A stretch of 26,526 bases of DNA, from the NCBI GenBank assembly GCA_041689775.1, contig JBDNFP010000335.1, positions 1 to 26,526 on the forward strand, written 5' to 3'. Of this stretch, positions 1 to 7,727 are shown in pieces (positions within the stretch are counted from its first letter, which is position 1; every line of letters starts with the position of its first letter). The position numbers were made by a program, and so were the translations under genes. Source of the DNA: JBDNFP01 sp041689775 (GTDB lineage: Bacteria > Bacteroidota > Bacteroidia > Cytophagales > Spirosomataceae). The notes beneath the pieces were generated by a model. That model saw only the letters and a list, made by a program, of their open reading frames with translations, was not told where the DNA came from and ran no database searches.

Positions 1-1
1 G

Positions 2-40
2 GCTCATGCTTATTTTGAGTTTGGCGACCCAAAAGTATGA
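2..40 (+). CDS. C-terminal end of an unidentified gene (partial)
   Basis: An open frame enters from the left edge and ends with TGA at 38-40. It encodes only 12 residues (AHAYFEFGDPKV), too few to name. The support is that a very strong rho-independent terminator starts 15 bp downstream on the same strand, as expected after the last gene of a transcription unit. It could also be chance. Confidence 0.4.
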   Translation, partial: AHAYFEFGDPKV

Positions 41-54
41 AGTTTTCTGACGCC

Positions 55-108
55 GCCCGGCAGCCCTGATTTGGGCCATGGCCCAAATCAGGGCTGCCGG
101 GCTTTTTT
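55..108 (+). terminator. Rho-independent terminator with a perfect 24-bp stem
   Basis: Positions 55-102 form a 48-bp perfect palindrome (24-bp arms 55-78 and 79-102, no mismatch), followed by six T at 103-108. On the plus strand this is a textbook intrinsic terminator for the gene ending at 40. No A-rich tract precedes the left arm, so efficient termination in the minus direction is less likely. The stem is unusually long and has no unpaired loop bases. Confidence 0.8.
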
Positions 109-112
109 AAAC

Positions 113-368
113 GACCGTTGCGTTTATTACTTGAATTCAAGTATTAAAAAAGACCCAGTTTGAACAAATCGTCGGCCTTGAAGAGGAGTATAGACAAAAA
201 GCTATTGCCACAATTGATGAGCTGAGAAATACGGGTAGAATTATAGGGAGCGAAATCATTCTAGCCCAGATTCATTCAAATCCATCAATTCATAAAAAAT
301 TAGTAAAAATATCTAAAATAGGTAATTTCCGTATTCTTAGCGACGATATAATTAAGAAAACGAAATAG
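113..368 (+). pseudogene. Fragment of an unrecognised gene
   Basis: The frame 147-368 (TAG at 366-368) encodes a coherent, coding-looking stretch with an amphipathic, Lys/Ile-rich C-terminus (for example SEIILAQIHSNPSIHKKL), but it contains no ATG, GTG or plausible TTG start. Just upstream, the frame beginning at 113 reads through to TGA at about 161 and joins it sensibly if a small indel near the T-run at 159-161 is assumed. That suggests a gene broken by a frameshift. The PIN-type toxin families came to mind but I see no convincing acidic catalytic set, so I give no function. Confidence 0.4.
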
Positions 369-392
369 ATTTGTGATTTGAGAGGAATAGTT

Positions 393-527
393 TTGAAAGT
401 AATAGATGGGAAGATTGTAATTGAGGAAGAAAAAGACATTGAAACTGTATTGAAAATGTTGGGAGAATTTTACAAACGAGGAACGATTTGGGGAGAATTG
501 TTTGAAGGATATGGAGGTAGAAAATAG
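393..527 (+). CDS. Small hypothetical protein, 44 aa, TTG start
   Basis: This short frame opens with TTG at 393 and is preceded by a purine-rich AGAGGA at 381-386, a good ribosome-binding distance. It ends with TAG at 525-527. The product is acidic in the middle (a run of Glu/Lys) and ends with Trp-Gly-Glu-Leu-Phe-Glu-Gly-Tyr-Gly-Gly. It lies in the same reading frame as the fragment ending at 368, with no other stop between, so it may instead be the continuation of that gene after one nonsense codon. I do not recognise the family. Confidence 0.4.
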   Translation: MKVIDGKIVIEEEKDIETVLKMLGEFYKRGTIWGELFEGYGGRK

Positions 528-557
528 AAAATATAGTCTCAATAAATTTTCGCCTAC

Positions 558-700
558 TATCCACGCCGGAGGCGTCGCCCGTTAATAGCAAATGTATACC
601 AACCGATACCTTGCACCCCGGCGGGGACGACCCCTCACGGGGTGTTTTGCAATCCATTTGCCTTTTTTACTATTAACCGCTGACCCCGCCGGGGTACCAT
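558..700. repeat. GC-rich intergenic inverted-repeat element
   Basis: CCCCGGCGGGG at 616-626 and CCCCGCCGGGG at 684-694 are exact reverse complements, and CCCCTCACGGGG (631-642) lies between them. TTAATAG at 582-588 is mirrored by CTATTAA at 670-676. The nested symmetry gives a non-coding hairpin element of about 140 bp. From general knowledge, related CCCCGCCGGGG/TTAATAG repeats are scattered between genes of Cytophagales. Any open frames across it are by-products of its composition. Confidence 0.55.
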
Positions 701-787
701 TACGCGACCCTATCACGGAATCGGACGGCGGTAGGGCCACCAATTAATGTTGAGCAGGAAAAGATTCGGGTAAAGCACCTCCCCACC

Positions 788-979
788 TCAATACAACAAC
801 CCAAACATCCACAGCGGTACCTTCTGCCAGTAGCCGATCTCAATGTCATCGGCGGCTACATAGGCTTCGTCTTTCCCGGCAATTTGCCGGCGACTTTTGC
901 CCGCACCCCCTACCTCAATCGTAATGCGACGGTCGAGGCGAAAATCGCCCTGTTCGGTGTACTCTACGGCGTGGTGCAT
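788..979 (-). pseudogene. C-terminal stub of a DUF4143-type AAA ATPase
   Basis: The 63-residue product matches the extreme C-terminus of the Bacteroidota ATP-binding proteins with an N-terminal AAA domain and C-terminal DUF4143. The recognisable run is EYTEQGDFRLDRR, then an EVGG motif, then an AADDIEIGYWQKVPLW block ending Phe-Gly-Leu-Leu-Tyr. Full proteins are about 380-400 residues; the Walker A/B part and most of DUF4143 are missing, and an in-frame stop lies a few codons upstream of the first ATG. It is a truncated remnant, probably non-functional. The family call rests on memory of its conserved tail. Confidence 0.65.
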
Positions 980-1042
980 TAAGACGTAGGAGGGAATTTA
1001 GGATGTCCATGCGTGATTTGTATGGACAAGAGGAGTGTTAAA

Positions 1043-1095
1043 TTGTATTTTCCAAAATACAAAAAGAGTGTATTTTTGTTTATTTCAAAATACAA
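1043..1095. promoter_or_regulatory. Operator-like TTGTATTTT/AAAATACAA palindromes
   Basis: A perfect 9-bp inverted repeat, TTGTATTTT (1043-1051) and AAAATACAA (1054-1062), is separated by CC. A second pair follows immediately: TGTATTTT (1069-1076) and AAAATACAA (1087-1095). Two adjacent dyads of the same half-site, in an AT-rich gap about 100-150 bp before the MmcQ-family reading frame, look like a dimeric repressor operator overlapping a promoter. No regulator gene is next to it in the window, so the binding protein is unknown. Confidence 0.45.
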
Positions 1096-1190
1096 TTATT
1101 GCATAAACAGGCACCCGATTTAACCGAGCCATCCCTGAAAATCTAAAATTCAATTTTAAATTTGCGGGGATCACATTACTACCTATCACA

Positions 1191-1569
1191 ATGCCTACTC
1201 CCGACCACGTCCGCCAGATAGCACTTTCCTTTCCCAAAACTACGGAGCAGCCCCACTTTGAGAAGACTTCGTTTCGGGTCAATAAGAAGATATTTGCTAC
1301 GCTCAATGTGAAACACAACCGAATTACCATCAAGCTATCCTTGAAAGATCAGGATCTTTACGCTCTATGACAAAAGCATCGTGTACCCGGTACCTAACAA
1401 ATGGGGTACCATGGGCTGGACACAAATGGACCTGACGCAAGTACCTGAAGAAATGCTGTACGACGCCCTCGTGGCAGCCTATGGTGAAGTAGCTCCCCAA
1501 AAACTAGCCGATGAACTCTTGGCGATGCTAAAACAAAAAGCGGCTGAGAAAGGCGAGGACTGGTACTGA
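1191..1569 (+). pseudogene. MmcQ/YjbR-family protein, frameshifted
   Basis: The start at 1191 gives 59 residues typical of the MmcQ/YjbR (CyaY-like fold, DUF1801-like) N-terminus (DHVRQIALSFPKTTEQPHFE), but the frame hits TGA at 1368-1370. The family sequence continues in another frame as LYDKSIVYPVPNKWGTMGW and on to TGA at 1567-1569. The switch lies around 1352-1360 in GATCTTTACG; a loss of two T or a gain of one base explains it. Joined, the product would be about 125 residues, the normal family length. It could be a genuine pseudogene or a sequencing error. Its stop abuts the stop of the convergent FG-GAP gene with no space between. Confidence 0.8.
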
Positions 1570-2796
1570 TTACCGGTGCGGATTCTCATACCAAATCACC
1601 CCTAGCCCTTTGCTATTGGCTCCGTAGTTTTCTTCACAAATCAATACATCAAGATCCCCGTCCTGATCCAGGTCGATTAGTTCGGCTTTGTCGTACTTAG
1701 CATTATGAATTCCTGAGATGCTGTAAAAAGGTACCTTGGGCTTTTGCAGGTCTTTGCCATTCAGCCAGGCGAGACCGTTTTTTTGCAGGCCCTGGGTTTC
1801 GGTGCTGTACACCAAATCCATCACGCCATCGCCGTTGATATCGCCAGCTTCTACCGACTTAGGGCGGCCGTAATCATCGGGAATCGAAATTTTCGCAATC
1901 TCCTTCCATCCCATTCCTTTAGTATCGAGCCGTTGAATGATCCGGATAGTTTGTTGCGTTTTTTCGGTAATGACTGCTTCCTCTACGCCGTCACCATCCA
2001 TATCGACCATGGTCATAAACATTACTTCCAGTCCGGCCCCGGCCATTATATGGCTTTTCCATTGGGCTTTCTGGGCTTCACCCGCACCAGGATTTTCTAG
2101 CCAACGGGCTCCTCGTAGTGCACCCTGACGATCCGTAATCACGATATCGCTATCACCGTCACCATCCATATCCCGAAAGATAATCGACATGATCCAACCG
2201 GCCGGAGTCATGGTATGCCATTTCCACTGGCTAAGGTCACGAGGGTTGGCCGGAGCTTCAAACCAGCCTACCTCGGCTTTCTTATCCTTCCCACCGGCTA
2301 TCAGATCGACGCCATTTTTGCCATCCAACTGGTAGGGATAAGCATACATCCACATCATACGCTGATCCGAAGCAGGCAGTATTTCCTGCCGCCAATTTTT
2401 CGGATTGAGCAGATTGGTGGAGGTTGACCAATGGACGTAGATTTTCTCGGAGCCTTTCTCCGTACAACTCACCACTTCCAGTTTTCCGTCCCCGTCCAGG
2501 TCGGCAAATACGGCATCTTCCACGCTAGGCGTCGTGCCTATGGTTACGGCGGGCCAGGATACCTTTACTTTGGCCTTGCCGGGGTTCAGGTACAGACGGG
2601 TACGGTCGCCTTCCTCCCAGCCCGTCACAATATCGGGTAGACCATCTCCGTTGATATCCGCCATCTTCACCCCGTCGGCTCCGGTAGAGGAAGAATCAAT
2701 GGTATGCCGCAGCCAGGGTTGGGGTTGGCTGTAGACTTCAGAATGCAGCCAAACGCACAGGATAAGAGTTGCGAAAAGTAGGTTCAGGTGCTGCAT
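1570..2796 (-). CDS. Secreted FG-GAP/VCBS repeat protein
   Basis: This 408-residue protein has an N-terminal signal peptide ending near residue 23 (VYS-Q). It carries six calcium-binding loops of the type Asp-x-(Asn/Asp)-x-Asp-Gly, starting near residues 47, 99, 209, 265, 319 and 375, as in VCBS/FG-GAP seven-bladed beta-propellers. No catalytic domain is visible, and no type IX secretion C-terminal domain is seen. It is the last gene of the operon, 12 bp after a sulfatase. FG-GAP proteins of this length are common at the ends of Bacteroidota PULs; a glycan-binding or surface-scaffold role is inferred. The stop overlaps nothing but abuts the opposing pseudogene, and no terminator separates them. 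Confidence 0.85.
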   Translation of the reverse strand: MQHLNLLFATLILCVWLHSEVYSQPQPWLRHTIDSSSTGADGVKMADINGDGLPDIVTGWEEGDRTRLYLNPGKAKVKVSWPAVTIGTTPSVEDAVFADLDGDGKLEVVSCTEKGSEKIYVHWSTSTNLLNPKNWRQEILPASDQRMMWMYAYPYQLDGKNGVDLIAGGKDKKAEVGWFEAPANPRDLSQWKWHTMTPAGWIMSIIFRDMDGDGDSDIVITDRQGALRGARWLENPGAGEAQKAQWKSHIMAGAGLEVMFMTMVDMDGDGVEEAVITEKTQQTIRIIQRLDTKGMGWKEIAKISIPDDYGRPKSVEAGDINGDGVMDLVYSTETQGLQKNGLAWLNGKDLQKPKVPFYSISGIHNAKYDKAELIDLDQDGDLDVLICEENYGANSKGLGVIWYENPHR

Positions 2797-2808
2797 CCGG
2801 TTGGAAGG

Positions 2809-4344
2809 TTATTTAACAATCGTTTTGTAGTCTTTAATAAAACGCTCGTAAGCATTTGGGGCCAAACTCAGTCGATCCTTCTTCGTTTGCATGTAGGTTC
2901 GGAGTGTTTCGAGTAGCTGACATGTTGTAGCAGCGTGGTTTTCCTGAAAGGCCAGGTTGGTGGTTTCCTGTCGGTCGTTGACCACATCGTACAATTCCAG
3001 GAATACCTCATCTTTAAACAAGTCCACAATCAGCTTGTAATTACCCTGCACCACACTTCGCTGAAAATTACCAAGGGAGCCGTTACCGTCATACTGAATA
3101 AAAACAGGTCGATCTTCTGCCTTTTTCCCCTGTATCATAGGAAGTAAGGAACTACCGTCCAAATCTACAATAGTGGGCAGCCCGGTAAATTCTAATAAGG
3201 TAGGAAATACATCGGTAAGACTCACCGGAGTGGCAATGTCTTTTGAAACCATAGGAAAGTCAGTTGGAAATTTCACAATCAGCGGCACTTTGGCAGACTC
3301 CTCGTACATGCACATTTTCTGCCAAAGCGAATGACTACCCAGCATTTCGCCATGATCAGCCGTAAAAATAATGAGGGACTGGTCGTATAAGCCTTCTTCC
3401 TTTAAGGCAGCTATGATTCTGCCTATCTCATCGTCGAGCAGTTTCACAAGGCCAAGGTACTTGGCCCATATATTTTGCCATTCCTCCCGGCTATACCTCG
3501 CCCCCAGAAATCCAGAAATATTGTACATCTGAAGCGGCGACTGCTGCGGATACCATACGCCCACATTTTCGGGCATTTTTACATCGGTAAGAGGCACCAT
3601 TGAAAAGTAGGGCTCAGGTATGTCAAAAGGCGGGTGTGGAGCCAGAAACATGGTATTTAGAAGCAGAGGTTTGCTTTTATCCCGCTGTTTAATGGCTCGG
3701 ATGCTCTCGTTGGCGATGTAATGATCCAGAAAATAGTCGTTTCCTTCCTTATACTCACTCACAACCGGAATGGAGTAACGGCGCAGGTGCGTGCGGGTTC
3801 CCGAAACCATCTCCGGTACCAGTGCTTTAAACTCCCTCCCTCCGGGCTTGGACTTTTTTTGTTGCTTCATCCATTGCTGATAGTCCTGCTGCGTGATCCA
3901 ATGGGTTTTGCTTGTGGGAGAATCAATGTTGTCTTGTGTAAAAAAATGCTGTTTGCCCACGTGCCAGCTATCCCATTTATTCTCCAACAAACTATACAGA
4001 TTTGGCGTATTAGCTTTGGTATAGCCGTAGGATTCGTCTTCCTCTTCCCAAGGATTGATCATGGAGCCCGTACGGTTAGGAGACAGTCCGGTAAAGAAAG
4101 AAGCCCGTGATGGTGCACACAATGGGGCTGCACAATAGGCCCTTGAAAAATTAACCCCCTCTCGCATCAGCGATTGAATATGGGGCGTCCCAGGCCCGAC
4201 CACATCAAAACGAAGTTGATCAGCCATGATGATGATAATCGGAGCATTATTACCTTTCGGCTGGGCAGTAGCAAGGCTTACCCCCAAACAAGAAGCCAAC
4301 AATAGTATAAGGCCTAGATAGTTTTTTGTTATATACTTTCCCAT
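2809..4344 (-). CDS. Sulfatase (S1 family, choline/iduronate-sulfatase-like)
   Basis: This is a 511-residue type I sulfatase that hydrolyses sulfate esters. The formylglycine signature is CAPSR with catalytic Cys76. Supporting residues are Asp42 in MADQLRFD (metal site), Lys132 in WHVGKQHF, His238 in APHPPF and Asp331-His332 in TADHGEML. The ADQ start of the metal motif, in place of Asp-Asp, is typical of choline-sulfatase and iduronate-2-sulfatase relatives. A hydrophobic N-terminus ends near ATA-Q (residue 28), so it is exported; a Leu-Ala-Ser-Cys at 16-19 could alternatively be a lipobox. It lies 7 bp after the preceding sulfatase and 12 bp before the FG-GAP gene. The position of the sulfate it removes cannot be told from sequence alone. 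Confidence 0.93.
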   Translation of the reverse strand: MGKYITKNYLGLILLLASCLGVSLATAQPKGNNAPIIIIMADQLRFDVVGPGTPHIQSLMREGVNFSRAYCAAPLCAPSRASFFTGLSPNRTGSMINPWEEEDESYGYTKANTPNLYSLLENKWDSWHVGKQHFFTQDNIDSPTSKTHWITQQDYQQWMKQQKKSKPGGREFKALVPEMVSGTRTHLRRYSIPVVSEYKEGNDYFLDHYIANESIRAIKQRDKSKPLLLNTMFLAPHPPFDIPEPYFSMVPLTDVKMPENVGVWYPQQSPLQMYNISGFLGARYSREEWQNIWAKYLGLVKLLDDEIGRIIAALKEEGLYDQSLIIFTADHGEMLGSHSLWQKMCMYEESAKVPLIVKFPTDFPMVSKDIATPVSLTDVFPTLLEFTGLPTIVDLDGSSLLPMIQGKKAEDRPVFIQYDGNGSLGNFQRSVVQGNYKLIVDLFKDEVFLELYDVVNDRQETTNLAFQENHAATTCQLLETLRTYMQTKKDRLSLAPNAYERFIKDYKTIVK

Positions 4345-4351
4345 GGACTGT

Positions 4352-5908
4352 TCAGCGTAAGGAGTTGATTTGGGATTTGCCTTCTCGAATCTTTTTCAAA
4401 AGCTCGGTCAATTCTTTTACTTTCTCCGGGTTCTCCGTATACACATCACGACTTTCCGCCAAGTCAGCGTCCAGGTTGTAGAGTTGCCCGGTGGGGCCGC
4501 CTTCCGTTGGTTTAATTTTCTTAGGCTCCGTAAAACCGCCCGAACCTAAGCCCTCTATTAGTTTCCAGTCGCCCTGACGAATGGCAAAAAAACCGTTGGA
4601 GGCACTGTGTACCACGGCCGGTTGATTGGGGACAGTTTTGGCTTTGCCTTCCAGTACGGGCAGGATGCTGTAACTATCCTCAACGCTATTCTCGGGAAAA
4701 GGCAAACCGAGGATATCCGCGCAGGTGGCCATCAGATTAGCCAGCGTGGTGGTGGCTGTGCTTACCGTATTTGCCGCTACTTTTGCGGGCCAACGTACGA
4801 TAAAAGGTATGCGGTGCCCACCTTCGTAAGCATCTCCTTTCATGCCCCGAAGTGCCCCAGCTGCCCGGTGACCAAACCGCTCACTGAAATCCGGACGCCA
4901 AAAAGGTCCATTATCACTGGTAAGGACTACGATGGTATTCTCGGCCATACCCAAGCTATCTAGAGTATTCAACACCCGACCTACTTCGGCATCTACCATC
5001 TGCACAAAATCGCCGTACTCGCCTACATCTGACTTCCCTTTGTACCCTTCCGTGGGCATCCAGGGGGTATGCGGAGCGGCCAGTGCCAGGTAGAGGAAGA
5101 AGGGTTTCTCGGCAGACTGTCTTTTCAAGAAGTCATTGGCTTTGTTGATAAAGGTGGGAAGTACCCCGAAAAAGTCAAACGAAGGAGCCATTGCTCCGGG
5201 TCGCCAAAACGGACCCGTATACCCAGATTCCAGGCTACTTCCTTCCGTGTAAGCAGTGGGAAGATCAGTTAGGGTATCGTTTTCGAGATAGCAGTAGGGA
5301 GGCATATCCAGGGAAGCCGGCAAAAAGAACGTATAGTCAAATCCCCTCGTGGTAGGACCGTTGGTCGGGGCCTTCTTAAAATCAATATGCTCAGGATTCA
5401 TATCATTGGTAATTCCATAAAGCGGCTCGTTTAACAGAGTATCTAACCCCGGCTTTAAAGCCCAGTCTACCCCCAAATGCCATTTGCCTACCATGCCCGT
5501 TTGGTACCCTTCCTCTTTAAGAAGCTTGGCTACGGTTAATCTGTCTTCCTCGATGAGGCTTCGGCTGTAACCTCGCAATACGCCAACGGGTAATCGGCTG
5601 CGCCAGGGGTAACGCCCGGTCATGAGCGCGTAGCGCGTGGGTGTGCACACCGACGAGGGTGAATGTGCGTCAGTAAAGCGCATTCCACCAGCGGCTAAAC
5701 GGTCTATATTTGGTGTTTTTATCTTCCCTTCGGGATTAAAAGAAGAAATATCTCCGTAGCCCAAATCGTCCGCCAGGATGTACACAATATTTGGTCGCGC
5801 ATCGGAGGAAGATTGGGGTTTGGTGCAGGAAATAGTGAGGAGACCGATCACTAGGATTGGGAGGTGTGTCTTGACAAGAAAAAAAAATGATAGTAAATGC
5901 TTCATCAT
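4352..5908 (-). CDS. Lipoprotein sulfatase (arylsulfatase A-like)
   Basis: This 518-residue S1 sulfatase has a complete active site: Asp47-Asp48 (ILADDLGYGD), CTPTR with catalytic Cys88, GKWH (Lys142, His144), APH (His280), Asp332-Asn333 (TSDNGPFW) and Lys357 in RGMKGDAYEGG. The block from SVCTPTR to VGVLRG is typical of the exo-sulfatases found in GAG and sulfated-algal-polysaccharide loci. The N-terminus has a lipobox (LTIS-Cys28), which predicts a lipid-anchored periplasmic or surface protein. Two adjacent ATGs exist; the first is used here. The gene runs directly into the next sulfatase (7-bp gap), while the 322 bp before its start is unusually long for this operon. Confidence 0.93.
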   Translation of the reverse strand: MMKHLLSFFFLVKTHLPILVIGLLTISCTKPQSSSDARPNIVYILADDLGYGDISSFNPEGKIKTPNIDRLAAGGMRFTDAHSPSSVCTPTRYALMTGRYPWRSRLPVGVLRGYSRSLIEEDRLTVAKLLKEEGYQTGMVGKWHLGVDWALKPGLDTLLNEPLYGITNDMNPEHIDFKKAPTNGPTTRGFDYTFFLPASLDMPPYCYLENDTLTDLPTAYTEGSSLESGYTGPFWRPGAMAPSFDFFGVLPTFINKANDFLKRQSAEKPFFLYLALAAPHTPWMPTEGYKGKSDVGEYGDFVQMVDAEVGRVLNTLDSLGMAENTIVVLTSDNGPFWRPDFSERFGHRAAGALRGMKGDAYEGGHRIPFIVRWPAKVAANTVSTATTTLANLMATCADILGLPFPENSVEDSYSILPVLEGKAKTVPNQPAVVHSASNGFFAIRQGDWKLIEGLGSGGFTEPKKIKPTEGGPTGQLYNLDADLAESRDVYTENPEKVKELTELLKKIREGKSQINSLR

Positions 5909-5981
5909 GGTTAAGTCCGTTCCGTATTAGGTTTATAAAGTGATCAAATTTTAGTTAAATTATTCTTAGAAAATTGGTGCT

Positions 5982-6214
5982 ACCCGAAAGGTTACGCTTC
6001 TCCGAAGCCTTGAAACATATACAACAGCTTTCTATTACCAGCACTCATCAGCCCAGATAAGGCTACATCTTGATAGCACTTTTCGGGTATTCGTTTTTCT
6101 TCATCCGTTTTTCTAAGTAGCAGAGACATTTTAATGAACCATCTCCTTTCCCAAGCCGTACAACCCATCCAAAATCTTTGGTAGCTAAACTTTACTAACC
6201 TCGGAGAAGCCAAA
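5982..6214. repeat. Possible MITE/REP-like element inside the operon
   Basis: The 322-bp gap between two sulfatases (5909-6230) holds nested inverted sequences: TACCCGAAA (5982-5990) against TTTCGGGTA (6083-6091), and GCTTCTCCGA near 5996 against TCGGAGAAGC near 6201. The GCTTCTCCGAAGC near 5996 is also a small hairpin on its own. A TTG-initiated 80-residue minus frame (5992-6234) fills the gap but starts inside the stop codon of the preceding gene, is rich in Arg/Trp/Cys and resembles nothing I know. I read the segment as an inserted non-coding repeat; a real small protein cannot be excluded. Confidence 0.35.
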
Positions 6215-6230
6215 CCTTTATTGAACCATC

Positions 6231-7670
6231 TCAATCCTCCGGCTTATCTTTCTTGGCGGTACCCTGGTAGGCGGTAAGCAAACCGGGATTATGTACTTTG
6301 ATATAACTCAAAAGGCGAGTATCCAGCTCCTTTACTTTGTTGGGATTTTTTGAGGCCTGATCCGACAGTTCCCCCTGATCCTTACTAAGGTCGTAAAGTT
6401 CTCGTTTTCCCGTTTTCCAGAAAATAATTAATTTATCATTCCCCGAAATAATGGTCGAATGAGGATAGCCGTTGCTGTAGCGGTGAAAATAAAAGTCTTT
6501 GGTAGTACGGTTTACCACTCCTTTACCATTGTTTTTCAAAACGGATAAAAAACTACCGCCATCCCGATCCTTCTCGGGCCGGGCGGTACCTCCCGCCAGC
6601 TCGGCGAAAGTGGGGAGTAAATCCCAACCAATAACGGGCACATCGCTCTGACTCCCAGCTTTAATACCCGGTCCCATCACGATAAAGGGAACCCGGACTC
6701 CCCCTTCGTAAAGTGCCCATTTTCCTCCTCTGAGCGGATAGTTACGCATGGGTTCGGTGAATTTTGAGGGGTGATCCAACCGATTACCTACCGGAGGCAG
6801 AAACTCGGTGGCGCCGTTGTCGGCCATCAGGAAAATGTAGGTATTATCTCCGATTCCTAGTTTCTCTACTTCATTTAAAATAGTGCCGATGCCCGTATCG
6901 AGATCAAATAGCATGCCCGCCCAGGCCGGATTATTGTGCCGCTTTCCCTCCTTTTTCTTGGTAAAGTAATCAAGCGTAGACTGCTTGGTTTCCATATTGA
7001 CGTGGGTAGCGTAGTGCGATATTTGCAGGTAGAACGGAGTCTGCGCCGAAGTTTGTTTCTGCATGAAACCAATTGCTCTTTCCGTCAGGGTATTGATTTT
7101 TTTAGGATCTTCGGTAACATAGTGGTCGTCCCACTTATCGCCTTTTACCTGCACCAAGTTTCCGTTTGCGTTGCGGGTATCGCCATCACTCAGGTCGTAG
7201 CCAAACTTTTCTGGTACCATCCCAGCTCTAAAATCCCACTTCCCCAAATGAGCGGTTTGGTACCGATTATCGATACCTTTCAACACTTGGGGTAGCGAAC
7301 GTGGAGCATTGCTTCCGGGCTTGTAGCAGTCGGGAAACTCATCATCGCCCTGCCGGATGGGAGTTTGTCCGAACTGTATACTTCGACGCGTGGGTGAGCA
7401 GATCGCCGCCGGGGCGTACCCATGTGTAAACCGCATACCCGCCTGGGCCATCCGGTCTATGTTGGGCGTTTCGTAATAGTCGCTGGCAGATTCGGGTACG
7501 TTATTTTGCATCCGGGACGATAAGGAGGTCCACCCCTGATCATCGGTCAGGATAAAAATAATATTGGGGGGCGTAGCCAAAGGCGATTGGCCCGGTTTGC
7601 TACCACTTCCCATTAGTAAGCAAATGCCTAACACCATCACCATCAGGCTACTTTTACAATAGTTCATCAT
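6231..7670 (-). CDS. Sulfatase (S1 family) with GKWD motif
   Basis: This is a 479-residue exported sulfatase. It shows Asp43-Asp44 (LTDDQGWTS), CSPTR with catalytic Cys91, a LMADNG metal motif and GGKWALYEGGVRVPF. The usual substrate-contact motif Gly-Lys-x-His is here Gly-Lys-Trp-Asp (Lys144, Asp146). The same replacement occurs in the paralogue at 24966-26381, to which this protein is more than half identical by eye, so it looks like a subfamily trait and not damage. The N-terminus is a signal peptide without a clear lipobox. It lies 57 bp downstream of the heparan-N-sulfatase-like gene. Substrate unknown. Confidence 0.92.
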   Translation of the reverse strand: MMNYCKSSLMVMVLGICLLMGSGSKPGQSPLATPPNIIFILTDDQGWTSLSSRMQNNVPESASDYYETPNIDRMAQAGMRFTHGYAPAAICSPTRRSIQFGQTPIRQGDDEFPDCYKPGSNAPRSLPQVLKGIDNRYQTAHLGKWDFRAGMVPEKFGYDLSDGDTRNANGNLVQVKGDKWDDHYVTEDPKKINTLTERAIGFMQKQTSAQTPFYLQISHYATHVNMETKQSTLDYFTKKKEGKRHNNPAWAGMLFDLDTGIGTILNEVEKLGIGDNTYIFLMADNGATEFLPPVGNRLDHPSKFTEPMRNYPLRGGKWALYEGGVRVPFIVMGPGIKAGSQSDVPVIGWDLLPTFAELAGGTARPEKDRDGGSFLSVLKNNGKGVVNRTTKDFYFHRYSNGYPHSTIISGNDKLIIFWKTGKRELYDLSKDQGELSDQASKNPNKVKELDTRLLSYIKVHNPGLLTAYQGTAKKDKPED

Positions 7671-7727
7671 CTATAGTATTCGTTTAAAAGCCTTCCAATA
7701 GTTTTTAATGATCAGATTAATTACGAT

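Noticed and set aside
300..657. Two overlapping minus-strand frames of 80 and 101 codons.
   Set aside because: They are Phe/Ser/Leu-rich shadows of the plus-strand fragments and of the GC-rich repeat, with no recognisable motif.
616..694. Alternating CCCCG...GGGG blocks as a possible CRISPR-like array.
   Set aside because: The blocks are short inverted repeats, not equal-length direct repeats with unique spacers.
1085..1333. Minus-strand frame of 82 codons.
   Set aside because: It is antisense to the MmcQ/YjbR N-terminal half, which has clear family similarity on the plus strand.
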